Shown one piece after another: positions 7,768 through 20,839 of a stretch of 64,000 nt of DNA (within the stretch, counting starts at the first letter, position 1; every line of letters begins with the position of its first letter). The notes under the pieces were generated by a model. The model was given only the letters and a program-made list of their open reading frames with translations, ran no database searches and had not been told where the DNA came from. Position numbers and translations under genes: made by a program. The stretch is from Taeniopygia guttata (lineage: Eukaryota; Chordata; Aves; Passeriformes; Estrildidae). Location of the stretch: NCBI RefSeq assembly GCF_048771995.1, contig NC_133024.1, forward strand, positions 129,001 through 193,000, given 5' to 3'.

Positions 7768-9131
7768 GGTAGCAAGATAGACAAATTATTATTTATATTA
7801 TATTTCACACATACTGCTAATACTTATTTTTACTTACCTTTGAATTTTTTATATAGATCCCCAGCAACAATATTTAGAGCATCTGCAAATAAAAGACTGG
7901 GAAACAGTTATTTTACTCCATCAGAACTTGGGAAAGGCCAGATTTAGATCTCTCCAAAGGGTCAAAGCTACATAACACCAGTTAATACCATTTACTGTAG
8001 AAGCTGAACTGATTTTGGTCTACACATAAGTTTCCTGTTTCTGCCAAACTTCTGCATGAATATTAAAAGTCTGAAGAATGACCACAAGCAGATCACCTAA
8101 ACCTACGAGCTCACTGTTTCCCATTTTTAACCATGCCAGGATCTTCTCTTTTGATCACGTGAGTGGACATTTCCCTCTAAAACCTTCTGACCTAACCAAG
8201 AAGTCTCACCATTACCAAAGTTTCACACCAAAAGCAAAGCACCTCTGTCTGTATCATGCCTGCTGATGGTGCCAGCACACAGTATGGCCCAAGGTGTCTG
8301 CCCCATGGATTTCCCCGGGGTATTCACACTTTTCCAAAGGTAGCCAGCACCTACGCTGACTCTGAAAACAATTGCCCTTGCAAGAAGGGTCCATGGCAGC
8401 TCGGGGCACTCGTGGTCAGCCACAGGGCCTTGACACACAGAACAGGATAAAGGGACTTGGAGGATTCCCACAGCTGGCCTGCACTGACAGATAGAGCAAG
8501 TCCCTTGGGATTGTGGAGTGAATTCTGCCTCCCAAGGACTGCAGGCTCACATCCACACCCAGGACTATTCAGAAGAGCTGCAGCAAGAGCAGACATCGGG
8601 CAGCTCAGGGTTTCTCTAAGCCCAGTCCTACAAGCCTGTGGGAGCCACAGGTAGCCAGGAAGTTCCTGAGGAATCCAGACCCTCAGCCAGCAGCACAAAG
8701 TCCCAGAGCTGCCAAATCAGAGAGAACTGCCTTCCACCTCTTTTCGCTCACACACTGGTGCTGAAAACTGCCAGACAGGCTAAAAGTCACTCAGGGAGAT
8801 ATAGAGGGTGTTACTGATAAAGAGTTCTAGGGAAGCTGGATGGCCAGCATCCATCAAACTATCTTCTGGAAATCCCAGCTGTCACATTTCACTCCACTTT
8901 TCCCTTTAACTCAGGCTTTCCCCTTCCAGAATCAATTCTTCCTCCCCACCCTCTCCCACTCCCTGTGCAGATAGCTGGCAACACGCACAAGCTGGATCCA
9001 CATGTGGTCACTGAAATTTGGCTGCACAGCTGACCTTTGCTGCTGCCAAAGGGAGGGAATTCCAGGCCAGAGCACCCCTCTCTGCCTGCCCTTCACTTTT
9101 CAGAGCTAATTGGCTTTTCTATCCCTTTCAG

Positions 9132-9339
9132 CACAGCACAGCATGGCCTCGTGGAGCTTGAAAAGCAGCAGTGGTTTTTATCACCATGGTGCAACGGAGA
9201 GAAGACTTCAGAGCATTTTCTGGGAACGCCACATACAGTTATATTACACTTGCAGAATTGTCTGGCTATTGTGTCTCCTAAGTCACACAGTGGACTACAA
9301 ACAGTGCTGCTTCAGGGAAACTCTCTACAACCACTGAAA
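9132..9339 (+). CDS. Plus-strand exon candidate (A2)
   Basis: Same 208-bp exon as in A1 but open from acceptor to donor, entering at phase 2 (one base completes a codon) and leaving at phase 0. The strong CTTTCAG acceptor, the GTAAGT donor and a non-repetitive peptide make this the most convincing coding segment of the A unit. The gene is not recognised. Confidence 0.55.
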
Positions 9340-9700
9340 GTAAGTCACTAACTCTGTTAGAGCAGGCAATGGACTCACATGTTCACAAAAACTGACTACA
9401 CATGCTAAAGCCAGACGCTTTGTAGGTAAATGAGAAACACCTCTGGTTTGGGGCCCATCCCTCAGGCAGCAGGTTTTTTTTGCATGGACAGGATGATTAC
9501 TACTTGCGGGGCTATATGAAACATTTACCTTTTTATCCAAGTTATGAAAGAATAGCTTTGAAAAGCACAGTAATCCAAGGCCAAAAAGACAGGCAGACAA
9601 ATGGACAGATTTCAGCCACTCGTTTGGTTTTCTTGGCGAGAGCTTTTTGCTCTTCCAAGGGCTGACCTTATGCATTTGCCAGGTCTGGATGATCCACTTG

Positions 9701-9735
<35 letters not shown>

Positions 9736-10527
9736 TTAAAGGAAATTTCAACAGCAGACTCTTCTGGAGGTGTCTTCTGTCAATCTCCAGCTTCCCACAG
9801 GACTTGGTGCTTGTCTGGGGCTTTTGAGGAACAGCTCATAAATTGCTGCTATTCAGCCACTGGCAGTTGAATCCTGCTTTATTTAGTTTTTGGAATCTTG
9901 TAGTGGATCCTCCCTGCTTCCTTCCTCCAGTCCCTGCTCACATTTAGTTTCAGTTTCCTGGAGCTAAGAGTGTTGACCCCTTTAAAAGCAGCAGCAGCAG
10001 CAAGAAAACCACAAAGCAAGAAAACCCTGTCCTGACCATAAATGTTGTACCCTCTGCATAGAGAGAAACTCCACCAACTTTTCAGGAAGAAGATGCAACA
10101 AACTCTTTTGCAGCATATCCTGCTATGACAGCCTTGCAGCATACAGAATCCAGCCTAGCAAGGAAAAAATAATAAAAAAAAAAGTGTTGTGTTAAAAAAA
10201 ATGCACAAGGAAAAGGTGCTATTTTACATGGATCACAGTAAAGCCACAACAACCTAAGGGTTAATTTCTTCATGAGAATGTTTGAAGTCTAAATTTGAAA
10301 TCTGTTGTCAACTGCAGCTGGCTAAAATGGAAAGGGCTACATTTCTTTGCTTACCTTGATGCCTACTGGGATCTGCTTTAGGGCCAATTTTGCATGAAGC
10401 TCCTGGGAATTACTCATCTGTCTTCTTGCATGAGATGAAATATATCTGTTAGAAGGTTGCAAAATGTGTTAGGATGCATTGCAGTGCTGTGCTCTTCCAG
10501 GACAGAGGCACAAAGTCTGATTCTTAC

Positions 10528-10631
10528 CGTAGCTGGGACTTTGGGGATTCCCAGAGCCATTTTCATGGCATCTAATTTTAGGTCCTTTTCAGACAGATTT
10601 GTAATGACAATTTGGTTTATAGCCCCTCCCT
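10528..10631 (-). CDS. Minus-strand exon candidate d (A2)
   Basis: Same exon as in A1, intact splice signals and frame; exon c follows at 10355-10445. Confidence 0.52.
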
Positions 10632-10669
10632 CTGTGCCAGGGGCAGGAAAGTCTATCAAAGCAAATGAG

Positions 10670-11470
10670 GGAATTCTTCATCCTGGAATTCTGCAGGAAT
10701 TCCCAATCCCGGAAATCCGGGAATTCCCCATCCTGGAATTCCGGGAGTTCTCAACATTGGAAATCTGGGAATTCTCAATCCTGGAATTCCCCAGCCTGGA
10801 ATTCCGGGAATTCCCGCTGCTCCCTTTGCCTTTGGAGCTGCCCTTCCTGGCAGAATTCCCAGATTTCCTGGCGGAATTCCCGGATTTCCTGGCGGAATCC
10901 CCGGATTTCCCGCCGGGATTCCGGAATTTCCTGTCGGAATTCCCGGAATTCCGGGTTTTTTCCGGGATCTCTCCGTGCCCCAGCAGCTCCCGGAGCCGTT
11001 TCCGCTCCGGGGGGTCCCGGTAATTCCGGCTCCCGTAAAACTGAGCCACGGAAAGTTGGGAACGCACCGGGATTCCCGGAATTCCCGGATTTCCTGACAG
11101 AATTCCCGGATTTCCTGATGCCATTCCTGCATTTCCAGCCAGGAGTCCCGAATTTCCCGTTGGAATTCCTGAATTTCCAACTGGAATTCCCGAATTTCTT
11201 TCTGGAATTCCTGAATTTTCCGCCAGAATTCCTGAATTTCCTGTCGGAATTCCCGGATTTCCGGCGGGGATCTGCAGCCTCCGGGCCGGCGCCGCTTTCT
11301 CCACGATTTCCTGGGAATTTTGGGAATTTTTTTGGGTATTTTCTGGAGCTGCTCGGAGCCGTTTGGGCGGGGGGGTCCGGAATTCCCAGCGGGAGCTGAA
11401 AAAAAAAAAAACGGGAATGAGGGAGGGGGGAGGGGCGGGAATTCCCAAATCCCAAAATTCCCAAATCCCC
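10670..11470. repeat. GGAATTCC minisatellite (A2)
   Basis: As in A1; islands at 10969-11040 and 11272-11310. Confidence 0.88.
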
Positions 11471-13119
11471 AATTTAGGGGATTTTTGGGGAATATTTGGG
11501 TTTTTTTGGGATTTAGGGGATTTGGGTGTTTGGGATTTTGGGGATTTTTGGGGGATTTTTGGAGGATTTTGGGATTTAGGGGATTTTTGGGGTTTGGGAT
11601 TTTGGATTTAGGGGATTTTTGGGGGATTTTTGGAGCATTTTGGGGTTTGGGGGGATTTAGGGGATTTTGGGGTTTGGGATTTGGGGATTTTTGGAGGATT
11701 TTGGGGTTTGGGGGATTTTTGGGGGGGATATTTGGGGGGTTTTGGGGATTTGGGGGACTTCAGGGGGGATTTTTAGGGGATTTTGGGGGTTTGGGATCTG
11801 GGGGATTTTTGGGGTTTGGGATTTTGGAATTGAGGGGATTTTTGGGGAATATTTGGGTTTTTTGGGGATGTAGGGGATTTGGGTGTTTGGGATTTTGGGG
11901 ATTTTTGGGGGATTTTTGGAGGATTTTGGGATTTAGGGGATTTTTGGGGTTTGGGATTTTGGATTTAGGGGATTTTTGGGGGATTTTTGGAGCATTTTGG
12001 GGTTTGGGGGGATTTAGGGGATTTTGGGGTTTGGGATTTGGGGATTTTTGGAGGATTTGGGGGTTTGGGGGATTTTTGGGGGGGATATTTGGGGGGTTTT
12101 GGGGATTTGGGGGACTTCAGGGGGGATTTTTAGGGGATTTTGGGGGTTTGGGATCTGGGGGATTTTTGGGGTTTGGGATTTTGGAATTGAGGGGATTTTT
12201 GGGGAATATTTGGGGTTTTTGGGGATGTAGGGGATTTGGGTGTTTGGGATTTTGGGGATTTTTGGGGGATTTTTGGAGGATTTTGGGATTTAGGGGATTT
12301 TTGGGGTTTGGGATTTTGGATTTAGGGGATTTTTGGGGGATTTTTGGAGCATTTTGGGGTTTGGGGGGATTTAGGGGATTTTGGGGTTTGGGATTTGGGG
12401 ATTTTTGGAGGATTTTGGGGTTTGGGGGATTTTTGGGGGGGATATTTGGGGGGATTTTTGGGGATTTGGGGGACTTCAGGGGGGATTTTTAGGGGATTTT
12501 GGGGGTTTGGGATCTGGGGGATTTTTGGGGTTTGGGATTTTGGAATTGAGGGGATTTTTGGGGAATATTTGGGGTTTTTGGGGATGTAGGGGATTTGGGT
12601 GTTTGGGATTTTGGGGATTTTTGGGGGATTTTTGGAGGATTTTGGGATTTAGGGGATTTTAGGGGTTTGGGATTTTGGATTTAGGGGATTTTTGGGGGAT
12701 TTTTGGAGCATTTTGGGGTTTGGGGGGATTTAGGGGATTTTGGGGTTTGGGATTTGGGGATTTTTGGAGGATTTTGGGGTTTGGGGGATTTTTGGGGGGG
12801 ATATTTGGGGGGTTTTGGGGATTTGGGGGACTTCAGGGGGGATTTTTAGGGGATTTTGGGGGTTTGGGATCTGGGGGATTTTTGGGGTTTGGGATTTTGG
12901 AATTGAGGGGATTTTTGGGGAATATTTGGGGTTTTTGGGGATGTAGGGGATTTGGGGGTTTGGGATTTGGGGATTTTTGGAGGATTTTGGGGTTTTGGGT
13001 TTTTTTGAGGTCTAGTGTTTTTTGGGGGGGTTTGGGGGGGGGGTTTGGGAATTTGAAATTTAGGGGATTTTTGGGGGATGTTTGAGGTTTGGGGGGATTT
13101 TGGGGGGATTTGGGGTTTC
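11471..13119 (+). repeat. G-rich minisatellite, four higher-order repeats (A2)
   Basis: As in A1; anchors at 11667, 12024, 12381 and 12740 (357, 357, 359). Confidence 0.92.
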
Positions 13120-13127
13120 AGGCTCAC

Positions 13128-13187
13128 CCGGGCGGGTCCCGGCTCCGTTTCGAGGCGGTTCCGGAGCTGCTGCGGATCCGGGAGAGG
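13128..13187 (-). CDS. Minus-strand exon candidate g (A2)
   Basis: Same exon and splice signals as in A1. Confidence 0.42.
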
Positions 13188-13344
13188 CTGAGCAGGGCCG
13201 GGATCCCGGGAAGCCGAACCCCAAATCCCCAAATCCCCAAAATCCCAAACCCCAAATTCCCAAATCCCCAAAACCCCCCAAACTCCCAAAACACCAAATT
13301 TCCAAAAATCCCAAACCCCCAAAAAACAGATGGCAAGGTTCTCC

Positions 13345-14545
13345 CCCCCCACGCAGTGCGCATGCGCGGTTCCCTTTGCAGTACGCCCGCTTTGCGCATG
13401 CGCACTGGAATTTCCGTACAGCATAATGGCCGGCTTCCTACAGCAGAGTTCCATTTTCCGTACAGTGTCATGGCCGCCCAGCGCATGCGCACTGAAATTT
13501 CCGTACAGCATCATGGCCGCCTTCCTATAGCACAGTTCCATTTTCCGTACAGTGTCATGGCCGCCTTGCGCATGCGCAGTACCAGTTTCCGTTGCGGTGT
13601 CATGGCCGCTAGGCGCATGCGCACTGGGTTTTCCGTACAGCATCATGACCGCCTCCCTACAGCAGAGTTCCATTTTCCGTACACTGTCATGGCCGCCTTG
13701 CGCATGCGTAGTTTTATTTTCCCGCGCGGTGTCATGGCCGCTAAGCGCATGCGCACTGGAATTTCCGTACAGCATCATGGCCGCCTTCCTACAGCACAGT
13801 TCCATTTTCCGTACAGTGTCATGGCCGCTAGGCGCATGCGCACTGGAAATTCCTCTTCTGCGCGCAAAGCACCAAGCTTGTTTCCTGACCAGAGCTTGTT
13901 TTTGAGGCTCGGGCCGCCCGAGCCGCCGCCGCCCCCCGCCCTGCGCTCACAGACACCGCCCCGCGCGCCGCTCGCCGCGCGCTCCCGCCCCGGCACCGGC
14001 GGCTGCAGTACCGCCCTCTGCCCACAAGGCGGCAGCACTTTTCAAGCGAGCCCGCCACCAGGGACTCGCAAGATGGCGGCCCGTGGGGACCTGGACGGAG
14101 AGAGGCGTATTACGCCGATGCCCGTCGGCCCCCGCCAAAAATCCGCACGCTCGCGGTGCTGCTGACCCCACAGCCCCTGTGCACGGCACCGGAACCGCCG
14201 CGGAAAATCCCGTCGGGGGGCGCCGGCGTTGGGGACGATTCAGGCAGTGTAGAAAAAACAGACACGGGTCCTCGAATGCCGACGTCCTCTTTTTCGCGCC
14301 ATCTCGAGAAGGTCAAGCGAGTCCGCGACAAGCCACTCCCAAGATGGCGGCCGCGGGCGGCGGGCTGCAGTACCGCCCTCTGCCCACAGGGCGGCAGCAC
14401 TGCCGCCCGCCACCGCCGGGGGCCGCCGCTCGCCTCGGGGCCGCGGGCGGGGCCGGCGGCAGAAAAGAACGGGCGCGATGCCCTCCGGAACCTGCCCTGC
14501 AGCAAATGCCCCAAAACATCCCGCGCGGAAAAGAACGCCAGCAAA
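13345..14545. promoter_or_regulatory. CpG island, long form (A2)
   Basis: As in A1 but with eight NRF1-type positions (13358, 13394, 13481, 13568, 13613, 13700, 13745, 13832; the one at 13700 has a changed last base), spaced by 87- and 45-bp steps. CTCF-like sites at 14003-14038 (core AAGGCGGCAG) and 14365-14399; YY1-type sites at 14070 and 14341. Confidence 0.75.
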
Positions 14546-15195
14546 AAAACCCCCTGCCTCTAACCCAACAGGAACCAAAAGCAAAAACCTTCTCTTTTAA
14601 ACTGCATTTCAAGCTCTTTTATTTTTATATTTTTCATATTTATATTCACATTCGGATTTATAACGTATATTGATGTGTAATTGTATTTTTATAATTTCTC
14701 ACATTTATTCCTTTATTACAATTTATATTTTTATGCATTGCTTAATACATTGCTTACATATTTCTATAGATAGATTTCTATTTCTAAAAGGTTTCTATTG
14801 CTTAAAATAAACCCCTGCCTCTATCCAAGTAAAAATCTTTTAAAAACCCCTTTTCTTTTAAACTGCGTTTAAATTTATCTCTATATTTCGCATTTATATT
14901 CAAATTTACGTTTAAAATGTAGATTGATGTATGGTGTTATATGAAAGTATAAAATAGAAATGAAAATAAATATTCAGAAGAGATAGAATAGAAAAATCTC
15001 TGCATACATTGAATATATATTTCTATATTTAGAATGATATCAAAATAAAAGGTATATTCATTTTTCTTCCATTAAAACCCTGCCTCTAACCAAATAAAAA
15101 GCAAAAAAAAAGCCCCTTCTTTAAACGATACTTGAATATTTATATATTGTTTTCATCATTATAGTCACATTTGCATTTCTACTTTATAGTGACGT
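14546..15195. repeat. AT-rich 265-bp tandem repeat block, A2/A3 junction
   Basis: Same three-copy diverged AT-rich repeat as at the A1/A2 junction; no gene seen. Confidence 0.68.
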
Positions 15196-15226
15196 ATTTA
15201 GAAATATATATCATATATATATATAT

Positions 15227-15261
<35 letters not shown>

Positions 15262-16624
15262 GTAGCAAGATAGACAAATTATTATTTATATTATATTTCA
15301 CACATACTGCTAATACTTATTTTTACTTACCTTTGAATTTTTTATATAGATCCCCAGCAACAATATTTAGAGCATCTGCAAATAAAAGACTGGGAAACAG
15401 TTATTTTACTCCATCAGAACTTGGGAAAGGCCAGATTTAGATCTCTCCAAAGGGTCAAAGCTACATAACACCAGTTAATACCATTTACTGTAGAAGCTGA
15501 ACTGATTTTGGTCTACACATAAGTTTCCTGTTTCTGCCAAACTTCTGCATGAATATTAAAAGTCTGAAGAATGACCACAAGCAGATCACCTAAACCTACA
15601 AGCTCACTGTTTCCCATTTTTAACCATGCCAGGATCTTCTCTTTTGATCACGTGAGTGGACATTTCCCTCTAAAACCTTCTGACCTAACCAAGAAGTCTC
15701 ACCATTACCAAAGTTTCACACCAAAAGCAAAGCACCTCTGTCTGTATCATGCCTGCTGATGGTGCCAGCACACAGTATGGCCCAAGGTGTCTGCCCCATG
15801 GATTTCCCCGGGGTATTCACACTTTTCCAAAGGTAGCCAGCACCTACGCTGACTCTGAAAACAATTGCCCTTGCAAGAAGGGTCCATGGCAGCTCGGGGC
15901 ACTCGTGGTCAGCCACAGGGCCTTGACACACAGAACAGGATAAAGGGACTTGGAGGATTCCCACAGCTGGCCTGCACTGACAGATAGAGCAAGTCCCTTG
16001 GGATTGTGGAGTGAATTCTGCCTCCCAAGGACTGCAGGCTCACATCCACACCCAGGACTATTCAGAAGAGCTGCAGCAAGAGCAGACATCGGGCAGCTCA
16101 GGGTTTCTCTAAGCCCAGTCCTACAAGCCTGTGGGAGCCACAGGTAGCCAGGAAGTTCCTGAGGAATCCAGACCCTCAGCCAGCAGCACAAAGTCCCAGA
16201 GCTGCCAAATCAGAGAGAACTGCCTTCCACCTCTTTTCGCTCACACACTGGTGCTGAAAACTGCCAGACAGGCTAAAAGTCACTCAGGGAGATATAGAGG
16301 GTGTTACTGATAAAGAGTTCTAGGGAAGCTGGATGGCCAGCATCCATCAAACTATCTTCTGGAAATCCCAGCTGTCACATTTCACTCCACTTTTCCCTTT
16401 AACTCAGGCTTTCCCCTTCCAGAATCAATTCTTCCTCCCCACCCTCTCCCACTCCCTGTGCAGATAGCTGGCAACACGCACAAGCTGGATCCACATGTGG
16501 TCACTGAAATTTGGCTGCACAGCTGACCTTTGCTGCTGCCAAAGGGAGGGAATTCCAGGCCAGAGCACCCCTCTCTGCCTGCCCTTCACTTTTCAGAGCT
16601 AATTGGCTTTTCTATCCCTTTCAG

Positions 16625-16832
16625 CACAGCACAGCATGGCCTCGTGGAGCTTGAAAAGCAGCAGTGGTTTTTATCACCATGGTGCAACGGAGAGAAGACT
16701 TCAGAGCATTTTCTGGGAACGCCACATACAGTTATATTACACTTGCAGAATTGTCTGGCTATTGTGTCTCCTAAGTCACACAGTGGACTACAAACAGTGC
16801 TGCTTCAGGGAAACTCTCTACAACCACTGAAA
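16625..16832 (+). CDS. Plus-strand exon candidate (A3)
   Basis: Identical in reading to the A2 copy; open across both splice sites. Confidence 0.55.
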
Positions 16833-17193
16833 GTAAGTCACTAACTCTGTTAGAGCAGGCAATGGACTCACATGTTCACAAAAACTGACTACACATGCTA
16901 AAGCCAGACGCTTTGTAGGTAAATGAGAAACACCTCTGGTTTGGGGCCCATCCCTCAGGCAGCAGGTTTTTTTTGCATGGACAGGATGATTACTACTTGC
17001 GGGGCTATATGAAACATTTACCTTTTTATCCAAGTTATGAAAGAATAGCTTTGAAAAGCACAGTAATCCAAGGCCAAAAAGACAGGCAGACAAATGGACA
17101 GATTTCAGCCACTCGTTTGGTTTTCTTGGCGAGAGCTTTTTGCTCTTCCAAGGGCTGACCTTATGCATTTGCCAGGTCTGGATGATCCACTTG

Positions 17194-17228
<35 letters not shown>

Positions 17229-18020
17229 TTAAAGGAAATTTCAACAGCAGACTCTTCTGGAGGTGTCTTCTGTCAATCTCCAGCTTCCCACAGGACTTGG
17301 TGCTTGTCTGGGGCTTTTGAGGAACAGCTCATAAATTGCTGCTATTCAGCCACTGGCAGTTGAATCCTGCTTTATTTAGTTTTTGGAATCTTGTAGTGGA
17401 TCCTCCCTGCTTCCTTCCTCCAGTCCCTGCTCACATTTAGTTTCAGTTTCCTGGAGCTAAGAGTGTTGACCCCTTTAAAAGCAGCAGCAGCAGCAAGAAA
17501 ACCACAAAGCAAGAAAACCCTGTCCTGACCATAAATGTTGTACCCTCTGCATAGAGAGAAACTCCACCAACTTTTCAGGAAGAAGATGCAACAAACTCTT
17601 TTGCAGCATATCCTGCTATGACAGCCTTGCAGCATACAGAATCCAGCCTAGCAAGGAAAAAATAATAAAAAAAAAAGTGTTGTGTTAAAAAAAATGCACA
17701 AGGAAAAGGTGCTATTTTACATGGATCACAGTAAAGCCACAACAACCTAAGGGTTAATTTCTTCATGAGAATGTTTGAAGTCTAAATTTGAAATCTGTTG
17801 TCAACTGCAGCTGGCTAAAATGGAAAGGGCTACATTTCTTTGCTTACCTTGATGCCTACTGGGATCTGCTTTAGGGCCAATTTTGCATGAAGCTCCTGGG
17901 AATTACTCATCTGTCTTCTTGCATGAGATGAAATATATCTGTTAGAAGGTTGCAAAATGTGTTAGGATGCATTGCAGTGCTGTGCTCTTCCAGGACAGAG
18001 GCACAAAGTCTGATTCTTAC

Positions 18021-18124
18021 CGTAGCTGGGACTTTGGGGATTCCCAGAGCCATTTTCATGGCATCTAATTTTAGGTCCTTTTCAGACAGATTTGTAATGA
18101 CAATTTGGTTTATAGCCCCTCCCT
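18021..18124 (-). CDS. Minus-strand exon candidate d (A3)
   Basis: Same exon as in A1; exon c follows at 17848-17938. Confidence 0.52.
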
Positions 18125-18162
18125 CTGTGCCAGGGGCAGGAAAGTCTATCAAAGCAAATGAG

Positions 18163-18963
18163 GGAATTCTTCATCCTGGAATTCTGCAGGAATTCCCAAT
18201 CCCGGAAATCCGGGAATTCCCCATCCTGGAATTCCGGGAGTTCTCAACATTGGAAATCTGGGAATTCTCAATCCTGGAATTCCCCAGCCTGGAATTCCGG
18301 GAATTCCCGCTGCTCCCTTTGCCTTTGGAGCTGCCCTTCCTGGCAGAATTCCCAGATTTCCTGGCGGAATTCCCGGATTTCCTGGCGGAATCCCCGGATT
18401 TCCCGCCGGGATTCCGGAATTTCCTGTCGGAATTCCCGGAATTCCGGGTTTTTTCCGGGATCTCTCCGTGCCCCAGCAGCTCCCGGAGCCGTTTCCGCTC
18501 CGGGGGGTCCCGGTAATTCCGGCTCCCGTAAAACTGAGCCACGGAAAGTTGGGAACGCACCGGGATTCCCGGAATTCCCGGATTTCCTGACAGAATTCCC
18601 GGATTTCCTGATGCCATTCCTGCATTTCCAGCCAGGAGTCCCGAATTTCCCGTTGGAATTCCTGAATTTCCAACTGGAATTCCCGAATTTCTTTCTGGAA
18701 TTCCTGAATTTTCCGCCAGAATTCCTGAATTTCCTGTCGGAATTCCCGGATTTCCGGCGGGGATCTGCAGCCTCCGGGCCGGCGCCGCTTTCTCCACGAT
18801 TTCCTGGGAATTTTGGGAATTTTTTTGGGTATTTTCTGGAGCTGCTCGGAGCCGTTTGGGCGGGGGGGTCCGGAATTCCCAGCGGGAGCTGAAAAAAAAA
18901 AAAACGGGAATGAGGGAGGGGGGAGGGGCGGGAATTCCCAAATCCCAAAATTCCCAAATCCCC
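18163..18963. repeat. GGAATTCC minisatellite (A3)
   Basis: As in A1; islands at 18462-18533 and 18765-18803. Confidence 0.88.
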
Positions 18964-20613
18964 AATTTAGGGGATTTTTGGGGAATATTTGGGTTTTTTT
19001 GGGATTTAGGGGATTTGGGTGTTTGGGATTTTGGGGATTTTTGGGGGATTTTTGGAGGATTTTGGGATTTAGGGGATTTTTGGGGTTTGGGATTTTGGAT
19101 TTAGGGGATTTTTGGGGGATTTTTGGAGCATTTTGGGGTTTGGGGGGATTTAGGGGATTTTGGGGTTTGGGATTTGGGGATTTTTGGAGGATTTTGGGGT
19201 TTGGGGGATTTTTGGGGGGGATATTTGGGGGGTTTTGGGGATTTGGGGGACTTCAGGGGGGATTTTTAGGGGATTTTGGGGGTTTGGGATCTGGGGGATT
19301 TTTGGGGTTTGGGATTTTGGAATTGAGGGGATTTTTGGGGAATATTTGGGTTTTTTGGGGATGTAGGGGATTTGGGTGTTTGGGATTTTGGGGATTTTTG
19401 GGGGATTTTTGGAGGATTTTGGGATTTAGGGGATTTTTGGGGTTTGGGATTTTGGATTTAGGGGATTTTTGGGGGATTTTTGGAGCATTTTGGGGTTTGG
19501 GGGGATTTAGGGGATTTTGGGGTTTGGGATTTGGGGATTTTTGGAGGATTTGGGGGTTTGGGGGATTTTTGGGGGGGATATTTGGGGGGTTTTGGGGATT
19601 TGGGGGACTTCAGGGGGGATTTTTAGGGGATTTTGGGGGTTTGGGATCTGGGGGATTTTTGGGGTTTGGGATTTTGGAATTGAGGGGATTTTTGGGGAAT
19701 ATTTGGGGTTTTTGGGGATGTAGGGGATTTGGGTGTTTGGGATTTTGGGGATTTTTGGGGGATTTTTGGAGGATTTTGGGATTTAGGGGATTTTTGGGGT
19801 TTGGGATTTTGGATTTAGGGGATTTTTGGGGGATTTTTGGAGCATTTTGGGGTTTGGGGGGATTTAGGGGATTTTGGGGTTTGGGATTTGGGGATTTTTG
19901 GAGGATTTTGGGGTTTGGGGGATTTTTGGGGGGGATATTTGGGGGGATTTTTGGGGATTTGGGGGACTTCAGGGGGGATTTTTAGGGGATTTTGGGGGTT
20001 TGGGATCTGGGGGATTTTTGGGGTTTGGGATTTTGGAATTGAGGGGATTTTTGGGGAATATTTGGGGTTTTTGGGGATGTAGGGGATTTGGGTGTTTGGG
20101 ATTTTGGGGATTTTTGGGGGATTTTTGGAGGATTTTGGGATTTAGGGGATTTTAGGGGTTTGGGATTTTGGATTTAGGGGATTTTTGGGGGATTTTTGGA
20201 GCATTTTGGGGTTTGGGGGGATTTAGGGGATTTTGGGGTTTGGGATTTGGGGATTTTTGGAGGATTTTGGGGTTTGGGGGATTTTTGGGGGGGATATTTG
20301 GGGGGTTTTGGGGATTTGGGGGACTTCAGGGGGGATTTTTAGGGGATTTTGGGGGTTTGGGATCTGGGGGATTTTTGGGGTTTGGGATTTTGGAATTGAG
20401 GGGATTTTTGGGGAATATTTGGGGTTTTTGGGGATGTAGGGGATTTGGGGGTTTGGGATTTGGGGATTTTTGGAGGATTTTGGGGTTTTGGGTTTTTTTG
20501 AGGTCTAGTGTTTTTTGGGGGGGTTTGGGGGGGGGGGTTTGGGAATTTGAAATTTAGGGGATTTTTGGGGGATGTTTGAGGTTTGGGGGGATTTTGGGGG
20601 GATTTGGGGTTTC
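18964..20613 (+). repeat. G-rich minisatellite, four higher-order repeats (A3)
   Basis: As in A2; anchors at 19160, 19517, 19874 and 20233. Confidence 0.92.
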
Positions 20614-20621
20614 AGGCTCAC

Positions 20622-20681
20622 CCGGGCGGGTCCCGGCTCCGTTTCGAGGCGGTTCCGGAGCTGCTGCGGATCCGGGAGAGG
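20622..20681 (-). CDS. Minus-strand exon candidate g (A3)
   Basis: Same exon and splice signals as in A1. Confidence 0.42.
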
Positions 20682-20839
20682 CTGAGCAGGGCCGGGATCC
20701 CGGGAAGCCGAACCCCAAATCCCCAAATCCCCAAAATCCCAAACCCCAAATTCCCAAATCCCCAAAACCCCCCAAACTCCCAAAACACCAAATTTCCAAA
20801 AATCCCAAACCCCCAAAAAACAGATGGCAAGGTTCTCCC

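Larger units (their letters stand above)
7184..14686. repeat. Macrosatellite unit A2
   Basis: Second A unit, 7503 bp, in direct orientation. Nearly identical to A3: both have a 32-base A-run, four 357-bp-type G-rich repeats and the long promoter repeat with eight NRF1-type positions. Confidence 0.95.

Noticed and set aside
11320-12492. A 390-codon open frame rich in Gly, Phe and Trp in the G-rich block (similar ones in every A unit)
   Set aside because: It follows from the minisatellite: the 357-bp period is a multiple of three and G-rich text lacks stops. There is no promoter, splice or protein-family evidence, and several frames are open at once.
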